Origin: Bacteriovorax sp. MedPE-SWde
Lineage (GTDB): Bacteria > Bdellovibrionota > Bacteriovoracia > Bacteriovoracales > Bacteriovoracaceae
Reading direction: 5' to 3'
Assembly: GCA_001874305.1 (NCBI GenBank)
Contig: MPCU01000011.1
Span: 62,001-126,000 of the forward strand
Length of the DNA: 64,000 nt
The notes under the pieces are model-generated. The model was not told the origin of the DNA and did not search any database. It was given only the letters and a program-made list of their open reading frames with translations. Of the stretch, positions 51,652-59,524 are shown piece after piece. Position 1 is the first letter of the stretch, and each line of letters starts with the position of its first letter. Made by a program: the position numbers and the translations under genes.

Positions 51652-52854
51652 CTAAAAGAAAAGTCTAAGCTCCGCCGAAAACAAAGTAGTATTAGGAATA
51701 TTTCTTCCAGCGAGTACTTTCTTATAATTTACACCAATACTTCCTGGAGCTTGAAATTCCTTATTCATATAGGCCTTCACAGTAGTAAAATCGATTCCAA
51801 CATTTAATGTTGTAGACTCCCATGAACTTATAGACTCTAGTTTTTGATCATAGTATTCAACTTGAGAGATGTAGTTATCTTCTAATTTAATTTCATAGTC
51901 TATTCCAGAGTGTATCTGCCACCATGAATTAATATGATAAGAATATGAGGGCGAGATTGTGAACTTAGGTCCAGGGTTTATTTTATAATTATTCTTTTCA
52001 ACAGTGAGATCAGAATTAGATGAAGACGGTCTCAATTCTTTTTCAGTAGGAAGTGAGAAGTGTGCCCTCGCAGAAAAATTAAAGTCATTCTTCTTATAAC
52101 TTTGACCAAGGCCTGATTCTATAAAAACACCCCAGTGTCCACTTCCAAATCCAATATCTTGAATGATATCAGGATTATCCAAGCGCCCTGTTGGGATACT
52201 CAGACCAGTAGAAACTAATGCTCCCCCATCTCTCCACACTTTATAGCGGTGTTTAACACCAAGTTCAATATCACCAAGCCCACTTGCTTGCCATTCTCCA
52301 AGTGCTTCATAGCCATAGAAGTTTTGGACTGCTGACTGAATAAGACCTTCATCAGCATCAGGAAGAGAGTTCATATCGAGAACAACTCCATTATTATTAG
52401 ATGAGTTTTTTAAAATTTCGTTAACTTCATTATAATTATTTCCCTGGGTCCTCACAGGTGTCACATTTATATTTGCTCTGTAATATGGAATCACTCCATA
52501 GAATGTTGTCCTATTTGTTATTCCGTAACCAAAACCGAAACCTGTAACGTTAACCTTGGCCTTTACATCAAAGCGATAATTAGCAGCAACCAACTTATCA
52601 TAGGCCTCGACACTATTTGATTTTAAGTCTTTAAGTATATATTCATTTACCAAGTCAATTTCTGATAGAGACTGAGAATCTAGTTTAAAATCTACTGAGT
52701 AATTTTCTTTTGTTCCTGAAATATTTTGAAAACTATCTACTCTATCTGACTGAACTTGTCTGACGGCAAGAAGACGAACACCTTTGGGAAGTGTTTCATC
52801 GTAGCGGGCCAATGCTAGAAAAGGAATGGTTAGTAGAATTAGAATGATTTTCAC
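51652..52854 (-). CDS. predicted outer-membrane beta-barrel protein
   Basis: A 400-residue precursor with a signal peptide (1-16, FLALA). The rest is a row of amphipathic strands (FGFGYGITNRTTFYG, LGVKHRYKVWRDG, GHWGVFIESGLGQSY) ending in a C-terminal Phe, the outer-membrane signature. The start is GTG at 52854 with no Shine-Dalgarno; an extended -10 (TGGTAGTAT) ends 6 bases upstream. Perhaps a transporter-like channel; substrate unknown. Confidence 0.75.
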   Translation of the reverse strand: MKIILILLTIPFLALARYDETLPKGVRLLAVRQVQSDRVDSFQNISGTKENYSVDFKLDSQSLSEIDLVNEYILKDLKSNSVEAYDKLVAANYRFDVKAKVNVTGFGFGYGITNRTTFYGVIPYYRANINVTPVRTQGNNYNEVNEILKNSSNNNGVVLDMNSLPDADEGLIQSAVQNFYGYEALGEWQASGLGDIELGVKHRYKVWRDGGALVSTGLSIPTGRLDNPDIIQDIGFGSGHWGVFIESGLGQSYKKNDFNFSARAHFSLPTEKELRPSSSNSDLTVEKNNYKINPGPKFTISPSYSYHINSWWQIHSGIDYEIKLEDNYISQVEYYDQKLESISSWESTTLNVGIDFTTVKAYMNKEFQAPGSIGVNYKKVLAGRNIPNTTLFSAELRLFF

Positions 52855-52860
52855 AAGTGA

Positions 52861-52869
52861 ATACTACCA
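52861..52869 (-). promoter_or_regulatory. extended -10 TGGTAGTAT, leaderless geometry
   Basis: On the minus strand TGG-TAGTAT ends 6 bases before the GTG at 52854 with no Shine-Dalgarno. A leaderless GTG start would be unusual, so the real start may differ. Confidence 0.35.
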
Positions 52870-52990
52870 AATTTAATAATATTTAATAGATTAAATAACG
52901 CACCATGTAAACATTTCTAAACCTAGGATATTTATATTTCTTTCTGGTATAAACTCTTACGTTTAAAACTTTAATGCACACTGGAGCTCA

Positions 52991-53692
52991 ATGAAAAAAA
53001 CCTTCGCGCTATTATTTTCAATCACTCTCATACTCTTAAGCTGTAAGGGTGAAGAGATAGATTCTAAGCATGAAGTTAGAACTGCTACTGCTCAACAACA
53101 CGACAAAGCACCCTCTCCTATGGGGACGAATAGCTCTAAGCCTGGAAAGAAGCAAGATAGAGTTTATAAAATTAAGGGGACTTACTATTTAGATACTATT
53201 GAAGTTAATAAACCCATAGAAGGCGGCCCTAGAATTATCCAAGGTCTTGGCAATCTTATTGCTGACTTGATTGTTAGAATTGGCGGTAACTTTGATGTCT
53301 CAGTTGATCCCATACCATTTGATGTAACTGATATAGACCTCGATGTTGTAAAGCAAGCAGTTGTGAAGAAGATTAATATTGAAGTTGTTGATAAGAAGAA
53401 AAAGGCAAAACTTAACTTCATAAAGAAGCTAAAACTTCACTTAGAAGACCCTAATGACAAGTCTAAGTCTGTGACTCTAATTAATGCTCGCTACAAGGAC
53501 AGAAATAAGAATGCTGCCTGTGGAGACTATTGCTTTGAAATAGATGTAAAGAACCTAAACCTTATAGACTTTATTGGAGATACAAGAGAGATCATTGTTA
53601 TCCCAGAAGTTGAGATAGGAAAGACACCAAAAGATAACTTTACTATTCAAGTAGCTATCGAGTTTGAAATTGGCGTAAAAATGCCTCTTTAG
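52991..53692 (+). CDS. lipoprotein, unknown function
   Basis: A 233-residue lipoprotein precursor: ILLSC with Cys about 18. After a flexible linker comes a beta-rich domain of alternating strands. No family recognised. Good Shine-Dalgarno (GGAG). A hairpin follows. Confidence 0.72.
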   Translation: MKKTFALLFSITLILLSCKGEEIDSKHEVRTATAQQHDKAPSPMGTNSSKPGKKQDRVYKIKGTYYLDTIEVNKPIEGGPRIIQGLGNLIADLIVRIGGNFDVSVDPIPFDVTDIDLDVVKQAVVKKINIEVVDKKKKAKLNFIKKLKLHLEDPNDKSKSVTLINARYKDRNKNAACGDYCFEIDVKNLNLIDFIGDTREIIVIPEVEIGKTPKDNFTIQVAIEFEIGVKMPL

Positions 53693-53703
53693 CCCATCTA
53701 ATG

Positions 53704-53728
53704 GGGCCGTCTAAAGTTTTGACGGCCC
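53704..53728 (+). terminator. hairpin after the lipoprotein gene
   Basis: GGGCCGTC pairs with GACGGCCC around a 9-base loop; the following bases (TTGTAATCCCTT) are only moderately T-rich. Confidence 0.6.
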
Positions 53729-53803
53729 TTGTAATCCCTTCAACAAAGCTCATAAAGACCATCCTAATTGATACAATAGCAAAAAAATAATAAGGAGAAT
53801 TCC

Positions 53804-54460
53804 ATGAAGAAGATACTTTCGGTACTTGTATCGTGCCTAATTTTTGCTAATGCTCATGCTGTCATTATCAAGGCAGAAGACACCTCTAATCAATTCATTA
53901 GAGCGACAGAACAAGCTGATGGCTACGTTTTTACTCAATGTAAAGTGGTCCAAGATAATGAAGAATGCTCTCCACTATTTAACGGTGTGAAGTTTTCAAG
54001 AACGGAGCTCAATGATCTCTCTGATCAGAATGCTCGATATGCACTCTATGCTGCAGTTGGTGATGGTGCTGCCATCGTTGGAGGATTTGTAGTTGGTCTT
54101 TATGCAGGACTAGCATTTCTAAGTTATAACGGTGCAGCTCTAGCGGCCGGTGCTTTTCTATATGGAGGAGTTCCAGGAGCGGCAACAGGAATTGCGGCGG
54201 ACTTTGCATTTGATGACCTTGATCCATTTGTTCATAGAGATACTTCTATTGCTTATGATGCAATCATTGGTGTTGCTGACAGTGGAGACCTTGAAGATGT
54301 TGATTCATTTGAAATTAATGACGAGCTTGTTGTCGTAATTGAGGATATCAACTTTGATCAACTAAAAGATAAAGTACAAGGTCAACTTGCAGACATAAGA
54401 GACCTTGAGATCAATGAAGACGACAAAGAAAATTCAGATTCTGGTTGGAGTCTTTTCTAA
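53804..54460 (+). CDS. exported protein with Gly/Ala-rich hydrophobic segment, unknown function
   Basis: A 218-residue precursor with signal peptide ending AHA (1-19). In the middle a Gly/Ala-rich hydrophobic stretch (about 83-130) may span or insert in a membrane; the C-terminal third is very acidic. No family recognised. Strong Shine-Dalgarno (AAGGAG). It overlaps convergently with tauE by 4 bases. Confidence 0.65.
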   Translation: MKKILSVLVSCLIFANAHAVIIKAEDTSNQFIRATEQADGYVFTQCKVVQDNEECSPLFNGVKFSRTELNDLSDQNARYALYAAVGDGAAIVGGFVVGLYAGLAFLSYNGAALAAGAFLYGGVPGAATGIAADFAFDDLDPFVHRDTSIAYDAIIGVADSGDLEDVDSFEINDELVVVIEDINFDQLKDKVQGQLADIRDLEINEDDKENSDSGWSLF

Positions 54461-55251
54461 GATAACGAATAGAAAGTTTTAAAAGCAACAATAAATAAGA
54501 ATATCACAAATATCTTTTTCATTCTCTCCTGCGGGAGAGAGTGTGAAAGCTTTGCTCCGATTTTAGTAAAGTAGGCACTTGTTAGAACAACCCCAAAGAA
54601 TCCAGGTAAGTATACATATCCCAAACTCATTTCAGGTAAACTCTCCACTTTCATTCCAGAGAGAATATAGGAAGTACTTCCAATCAAGGCGATTGGTATA
54701 CCTAAACTAGCAGAAACTCCCACGGCCTTCTTCATCGCAACACCTCTCCAGCTCAGAAAAGGAATACTAATTGTTCCCCCTCCGATTCCAAGAATTGCCG
54801 ATTTAAAACCTATGACGAATCCCACTAAAGAATAAAGAAGAAGAGATGTCTTCTTCATTTCCCCTTCAATCTTTTTATCGAATAACATCTTAAGAGATAC
54901 TAGCGTGACGTAGACACCAAATATAATTTCTAACGTTCTTGGACTAAGAGTATTTGAGAATTGTGCGCCTATGGCGGTACCAATCATAATGGGAATAATA
55001 AGTTTTAAGACTATCGCTTTATCAACTCCACCTTTCTTATAGTGTCGATAAGTTGAGTTACTAACAGTCACAAGAATAATCGCCAGGGATGTTCCAATCG
55101 CCATATACACAGCAAGGTCATTTGGTATTGCACTTGTATACTTAAAGCAGAAAAGCAATGTTGGGACAATGACAAGTCCCCCACCAATTCCAAAAAGGCC
55201 AGAAAGAGTTCCAGCAAAGATTCCAAGTAAGAGATATATCAGATAAGTCAT
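54457..55251 (-). CDS. TauE/SafE-family sulfite/anion exporter
   Basis: A 264-residue membrane protein, seven to eight helices, with GxGGGxxxxPxL near the N-terminus (GIGGGLVIVP) and a repeat GIGGGTISIPFL in the second half, both family signatures. It probably exports a sulfur-containing anion such as sulfite; substrate unknown. No Shine-Dalgarno; TACAAT ends 7 bases before the ATG. Confidence 0.9.
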   Translation of the reverse strand: MTYLIYLLLGIFAGTLSGLFGIGGGLVIVPTLLFCFKYTSAIPNDLAVYMAIGTSLAIILVTVSNSTYRHYKKGGVDKAIVLKLIIPIMIGTAIGAQFSNTLSPRTLEIIFGVYVTLVSLKMLFDKKIEGEMKKTSLLLYSLVGFVIGFKSAILGIGGGTISIPFLSWRGVAMKKAVGVSASLGIPIALIGSTSYILSGMKVESLPEMSLGYVYLPGFFGVVLTSAYFTKIGAKLSHSLPQERMKKIFVIFLFIVAFKTFYSLS

Positions 55252-55258
55252 AGGCCTG

Positions 55259-55264
55259 ATTGTA
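55259..55264 (-). promoter_or_regulatory. -10 box TACAAT, leaderless geometry
   Basis: On the minus strand TACAAT ends 7 bases before the ATG at 55251. The nearest purine run (CAGG) is only 3 bases from the ATG. Confidence 0.4.
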
Positions 55265-55280
55265 GACTTAAAAATATGTA

Positions 55281-55308
55281 AAAAAAAGGGCCACTAAGTT
55301 AGCGGCCC
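55281..55308 (-). terminator. intrinsic terminator of the response-regulator operon
   Basis: On the minus strand GGGCC-G-CTA pairs with TAG-T-GGCCC, followed by TTTTTTTT, 10 bases past the stop at 55318. Confidence 0.85.
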
Positions 55309-55317
55309 ATAATAGAG

Positions 55318-56001
55318 TTATACTTTGATAACATCTGGAATTAGAGACCAACGTCCCCCACCCTCAGATCGGATTATATATCCATGGTCGTGAAGCTTTC
55401 TTCTAAGATTATAAAGATGCACATCAACTGTTTTTGGATGTACTGAAGTATCTCCCCAAACATGATCAAGGATATCGTCACGGCTTACGACACGGTCAGA
55501 TGCATTAAGGAAAAGACTTAATAATTGCTTTTGTTTACTAGTTAAGTTCTCAACTTCTCTTCCATCAAGAACCATAGATCTATGGCTTCCAGTAGTTGGA
55601 GCTGGAGCAACCTTTCGTCCAACACCTGAGAAAATATTCTCAATCTTAACAATCAGCTCATTCTTCTTAAATGGCTTTGTTAAATAATCAAGCGCACCTT
55701 CCATAAAGCAGAACCTAAGAGCGTCGATATCGTCAATTGAAGAAACAATTATAAATGGTATTACCATTAAGCTTGGATGCTTTGCTGTATTCAGGTAAGT
55801 CATGAAGTTTCCATCATCGAGCATAAGATCTGCGACGATTAGAGATGGCGGGTTTGAAGTTTCTTCTATTGCCGATTGAAATGAAGCAATAGTCGTAAAG
55901 TATCTCGTCTTATATCTATGATCTAGGGTCTGCTCATAAACAAACTGGCACCCTTTATCGTCTTCTAGAATCCAGATTTCCTTATCCGTAGTAATTGTCA
56001 T
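55318..56001 (-). CDS. OmpR-family response regulator
   Basis: A 227-residue regulator: receiver (about 8-125) with EDD, phospho-Asp in VADLMLDDG, Ser in IVSSID and Lys in LTKPFKK; winged helix (about 145-225, LTSKQKQLLSLFL ... VHLYNLRRKL). All receiver residues are intact, unlike the regulator at 15360. Its ATG overlaps the upstream stop by 4 bases (ATGA), so it is coupled to the histidine-kinase-like protein. Confidence 0.92.
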   Translation of the reverse strand: MTITTDKEIWILEDDKGCQFVYEQTLDHRYKTRYFTTIASFQSAIEETSNPPSLIVADLMLDDGNFMTYLNTAKHPSLMVIPFIIVSSIDDIDALRFCFMEGALDYLTKPFKKNELIVKIENIFSGVGRKVAPAPTTGSHRSMVLDGREVENLTSKQKQLLSLFLNASDRVVSRDDILDHVWGDTSVHPKTVDVHLYNLRRKLHDHGYIIRSEGGGRWSLIPDVIKV

Positions 56002-56684
56002 AGAGATAACCTCACTTTAAAAAATTCATCTTCAGAAATATATTCAAAACGTCCGCCAAAGCCCTCAATTGTTTGAGCACCGACCTGTCGACGTAGAGAC
56101 TTTTCATTCTCATTACCAAATTTTAAGATTTCTTCTACTTCTTGTCTACTAACTTTATTTACAGAAGAGTTTATATCAACAATTCCAGCAGTTGAGTCAA
56201 GAACACTTATCTCAAGCTTCACATTTCTCACCTTTTGCTGAATAGCAAAGTGACAAATTAGTGAGCATGACGCAAATATGGCCTCGGCCATTACTATTCC
56301 CTTTGCCAGTGGCAGCTCTAATTCACCTTCAACATCATAGTCAATCTCATCAAGAAATTTCTGATTATACAGACTAGCAAGACCAACACCTCTCTCAACC
56401 ATAGACAATAATGTCATTTCATTAGTTGGATCTAGGAACCTTGTACATATCTTCCAGAGTTTATTTAAGCTCTCTAGTTTAGTCACACCCTCTTCGAGTT
56501 TAGACATTAATTGATTATCATCATTCTTTTCAGAGATTAGCTCATCAATACAGAACCTTAGTAGGTGTAAATGGCCTGATATCTCATGGGTACAAATTCT
56601 ATGCGTCTCATTCATTGAGCGAGCAAAGTTTGAGAGAGTGTCCACAAGGACTCCTTTTTTTAAATCAAATCTATTTTCACTCAT
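55998..56684 (-). CDS. histidine-kinase-like protein with degenerate ATPase domain (ChpT-like phosphotransferase candidate)
   Basis: A 228-residue soluble protein. An N-terminal helical hairpin carries THEISGHLHLL, a phospho-His box, and the second half has the general strand-helix pattern of an HATPase domain but no recognisable N, D or G boxes. It therefore probably cannot bind ATP. Size and layout resemble histidine phosphotransferases such as ChpT. It is co-translated with the OmpR regulator, its likely partner. Start: ATG 56684; an ATG at 56693 would add three residues. TATTAT lies 7 bases upstream on this strand. Confidence 0.7.
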   Translation of the reverse strand: MSENRFDLKKGVLVDTLSNFARSMNETHRICTHEISGHLHLLRFCIDELISEKNDDNQLMSKLEEGVTKLESLNKLWKICTRFLDPTNEMTLLSMVERGVGLASLYNQKFLDEIDYDVEGELELPLAKGIVMAEAIFASCSLICHFAIQQKVRNVKLEISVLDSTAGIVDINSSVNKVSRQEVEEILKFGNENEKSLRRQVGAQTIEGFGGRFEYISEDEFFKVRLSL

Positions 56685-56690
56685 AAGGCC

Positions 56691-56697
56691 CATAATA
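56691..56697. promoter_or_regulatory. overlapping divergent -10 boxes
   Basis: Plus strand CATAAT (56691-56696) ends 5 bases before the ATG at 56702; minus strand TATTAT (56697-56692) ends 7 bases before the ATG at 56684. Only 17 bases separate the two start codons and no Shine-Dalgarno serves either. Confidence 0.45.
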
Positions 56698-56701
56698 GGA
56701 A

Positions 56702-57496
56702 ATGGAAAATCTTTCTCTGGACAAATTGGGCCCCAAGATTTACTTTGCCAGAACAGGAAATAACTCTATGCGTGATGAAGTATTTAAGAATGAATTAAAT
56801 AAGATATCTGATTTCGACTTTAATGAAGCCGTTGCCAGTGTATTCGATGATATGGTCGAAAGATCTATCCCCAACTACCATGAGATACATAAGATCATTG
56901 CTGACATGTGTCGTAGAGCATATACCAGTGGAAAGATATACGACCTTGGATGTTCTACAGGTACAACGCTGAGAATAATCGGTGAAGTCTTTAGAAAGAT
57001 GGAAAAAGAGCTCCCTGAAATGGAAGGAGTAGACTTATCCTCTCCCATGCTTGAAAAGGCGAGAACCAAGATTAAATCCCATGGATTACAAGACCATATA
57101 ACTTTCACAAAAGCTGGGCTAGAAGATATAAGTCTTGATGACTGTGGAATGGTTATCATGAACTATACCCTCCAGTTCCTTCCTCTAGAAAATAGGCCTG
57201 CGCTAATTAAGAAGATCTATGACTCCCTCAAACCCGGAGGGCTCTTTATCATGGCCGAAAAAATTAACTGCCATGACGATTCTGTAAACGATCTCGTCGT
57301 TGATCTCTATTATGACTTCAAAAGAAGAAATGGTTATAGTGAGATGGAGATCAGTCAAAAAAGAGAAGCTCTTGAAAATGTTATGCGCCCTATCACTCCA
57401 ACAGAGCAAATCGATATGTTGAAATCGGCCGGATTTGATAAGTGTGAAATGGTTTTTAGATGGTATAATTTCTGTTGCTATCTAGGAGTAAAATAA
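56702..57496 (+). CDS. cmoA: carboxy-S-adenosyl-L-methionine synthase CmoA
   Basis: A 264-residue methyltransferase-fold protein. FDFNEAVASVFDDMVERSIPNYHEI is the CmoA N-terminal region, YDLGCSTGTT the SAM-binding loop, and PGGLFIMAEK the end of the core. CmoA converts SAM and prephenate to Cx-SAM, used by CmoB for wobble uridine 34 (cmo5U) in tRNA. The cmoB gene follows with a TAATG overlap. AGGA is one base from the ATG, too near to serve. Confidence 0.93.
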   Translation: MENLSLDKLGPKIYFARTGNNSMRDEVFKNELNKISDFDFNEAVASVFDDMVERSIPNYHEIHKIIADMCRRAYTSGKIYDLGCSTGTTLRIIGEVFRKMEKELPEMEGVDLSSPMLEKARTKIKSHGLQDHITFTKAGLEDISLDDCGMVIMNYTLQFLPLENRPALIKKIYDSLKPGGLFIMAEKINCHDDSVNDLVVDLYYDFKRRNGYSEMEISQKREALENVMRPITPTEQIDMLKSAGFDKCEMVFRWYNFCCYLGVK

Positions 57497-58479
57497 TGCC
57501 TTTACAATATTTAGAAAACTATAGGCCTTTCGTTAATTTAGATGCCTTAAGAGATATTCATAAAGAAAAAGAAAGCTGGAAAACAGGTAAGCTCACTTCA
57601 AAATATATTGATATTTTAAATGAGGTCAAAGAAATTTCTCATATTGAAGGAGAAACTCTAATCGACGACTATGTCGAGTTCAAGGCAGACATCTCTTGCG
57701 ATGATGCTTCAAAAATAGAAAAAATAGCAAAGGACCTGATTCCTTGGAGAAAGGGTCCATTCAAAATTAATGATCTCGACATTGATACGGAGTGGAGATC
57801 AAACCTCAAGTGGCAAAGGATCCAAGATAAGATCGGTAGCCTAGAGGGAAAAACAGTTTTAGATATTGGCTGTAACAATGGCTACTACATGTGGCAAATG
57901 CTCAAGGATGATCCAAAGCTTGTTCTTGGAATAGATCCTGTTCCACACAATATGGCGCAATTTGAGTTTATTAACTCCCTGACTAAGAAAGATAATCTTA
58001 AATTTGAGTTATTCGGAATAGAAGACATCACAAATTTTAGATGTCTTTTTGATGTTATCTTCTCAATGGGAATTATCTATCATCATCGTCATCCTCTTGA
58101 GCAACTTATCGACATGAGAAACGCTCTAACTTCAGAGGGAACTCTTATTCTTGAAACTATTGGAATACCAGGAGAAGGAAGTCACTGTCTCTTTCCTGAG
58201 GGACGATATGCAAAAATGAGAAATGTTTGGTTTCTACCAACTCTTGAGTGCTTAAAGAACTGGATGAGCCGCACTGGCTTTACAGATATTGAAGTTCTTT
58301 CTGTGGCGGAAACTACTAATGAAGAACAAAGGCTGTCTCCTTGGTGTCCTCCTCCATTTCAGTCCCTTGAAGAGTTCTTAGATCCTAACGACAAGACTAA
58401 GACAGTTGAAGGGCATCCTGCTCCAGTTCGTTTTTGCATAAAGGCCAAGAAGAAGGTCTCTCCTCAAGTAGGTTTTTAA
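57496..58479 (+). CDS. cmoB: tRNA U34 carboxymethyltransferase CmoB
   Basis: A 327-residue protein with CmoB features: WRKGPFKI, EWRSNLKWQRI, DIGCNNGYYMWQM, GIDP, MGIIYHHRHPLEQL, MRNVWFLPT. It transfers carboxymethyl from Cx-SAM to 5-hydroxyuridine 34 of tRNA. ATG 57496 overlaps the cmoA stop (TAATG), with AGGAG 7 bases upstream; the longer frame to 57475 lies inside cmoA. Confidence 0.95.
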   Translation: MPLQYLENYRPFVNLDALRDIHKEKESWKTGKLTSKYIDILNEVKEISHIEGETLIDDYVEFKADISCDDASKIEKIAKDLIPWRKGPFKINDLDIDTEWRSNLKWQRIQDKIGSLEGKTVLDIGCNNGYYMWQMLKDDPKLVLGIDPVPHNMAQFEFINSLTKKDNLKFELFGIEDITNFRCLFDVIFSMGIIYHHRHPLEQLIDMRNALTSEGTLILETIGIPGEGSHCLFPEGRYAKMRNVWFLPTLECLKNWMSRTGFTDIEVLSVAETTNEEQRLSPWCPPPFQSLEEFLDPNDKTKTVEGHPAPVRFCIKAKKKVSPQVGF

Positions 58480-58857
58480 ATGCTACAAAAGACTAGAAAA
58501 TTCATCTTTCTATGTTTGGGTATATTAACGACTCTCCTTGCAATTGTTGGAATGGCACTACCTATTCTACCGACGACTCCCTTTTTAATTCTTAGCGCCT
58601 ACTTCTTTTCAAAAAGCTCTGAGCGCTTACATAATTGGTTATTATCTCATAAATTATTTGGACCAATAATTGGAGACTGGGAAAGGCATGGAGTTATAAG
58701 ACTAAAGGCAAAGATCATTTCTTCAATAATGATTTGCTCTCTTTTCTCCTATACTCTCTTCTTTGTCGAAGTTGAGCAGTGGATAAAAGTCATCGTCGCA
58801 CTTTCAGGTGTAGGAGTTTTAGCCTTTCTTTTAACAAGGCCTGGTCAACCTAATTAA
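58480..58857 (+). CDS. DUF454/YbaN-family inner-membrane protein
   Basis: A 125-residue protein with three to four helices, one of which holds LPILPTTPFLILSAYFFSKSS, the DUF454 signature, then HKLFGPIIGDWERHGVI. It begins right after the cmoB stop and is probably co-transcribed. Function unknown. It overlaps convergent pepE by 8 bases. Confidence 0.88.
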   Translation: MLQKTRKFIFLCLGILTTLLAIVGMALPILPTTPFLILSAYFFSKSSERLHNWLLSHKLFGPIIGDWERHGVIRLKAKIISSIMICSLFSYTLFFVEVEQWIKVIVALSGVGVLAFLLTRPGQPN

Positions 58858-59512
58858 TTTTAACTTTCTTTCCTTGAAAGAATGAAAAACACTTTCCCTC
58901 AAAGGCAAGAGTTCCTTCTTTTACAATTATTCCACTTCCATCTGGACACGCATAGATTGGTCGATCGAGACCCTTTGAGTGCTTTATCAATTCAGAATCA
59001 TATCTTTTAGAATTTCTATAATGAGGAAAGAACTCAAAGCGAACAAGGTTCATCGCCTTAAGGTTTTTTATATTGTCTTCATTTTCATCTTTATCAAACT
59101 CGGGAAATCCTGCAGTACAAATAGAAGGGGTCATTAAAATTGCACCCGCACTTAGACCAGTTAGAACACCACCTCTTTTTACAAAGGCCTTCAATTCTTT
59201 AAGCATTCCCTTTCTTCTTAAGTGTTTAAGAAAGTAATAAGTATTACCACCAGAAAGATGAATGATATCGCTTAGGAAAGCCTCTTTCTTTATTGTCTCA
59301 TCAAAATCTATATCTACAGGAAAGTGTATAAAGCGAGATATACCAAGTGCTCGGTAGTGCCTTATAAAGTCGTTAAAATCTATTTCTGAATCATACGAGC
59401 ATGATGGAATATATGTGATAGAAGGGTTTTCTTTATCTGCAAGTTCTAATAATTTTCGATCTAAAGAAATATTTTCTTTCTCAAATCCCCCACTATATAA
59501 TACGAGATTCAC
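58850..59512 (-). CDS. pepE: peptidase E-like (S51) alpha-aspartyl dipeptidase
   Basis: A 220-residue class I glutaminase-like fold: LSGGNTYYFL, the nucleophile elbow GLSAGA (Ser about 121) and a His in FEFFPHY (about 162), the S51 set. It would cleave Asp-X dipeptides in the cytoplasm. GTG start with GAGAGGG upstream. It lies 12 bases after the SelO-like gene. Confidence 0.85.
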   Translation of the reverse strand: MNLVLYSGGFEKENISLDRKLLELADKENPSITYIPSCSYDSEIDFNDFIRHYRALGISRFIHFPVDIDFDETIKKEAFLSDIIHLSGGNTYYFLKHLRRKGMLKELKAFVKRGGVLTGLSAGAILMTPSICTAGFPEFDKDENEDNIKNLKAMNLVRFEFFPHYRNSKRYDSELIKHSKGLDRPIYACPDGSGIIVKEGTLAFEGKCFSFFQGKKVKIN

Positions 59513-59524
59513 TCGCCCTCTCTC

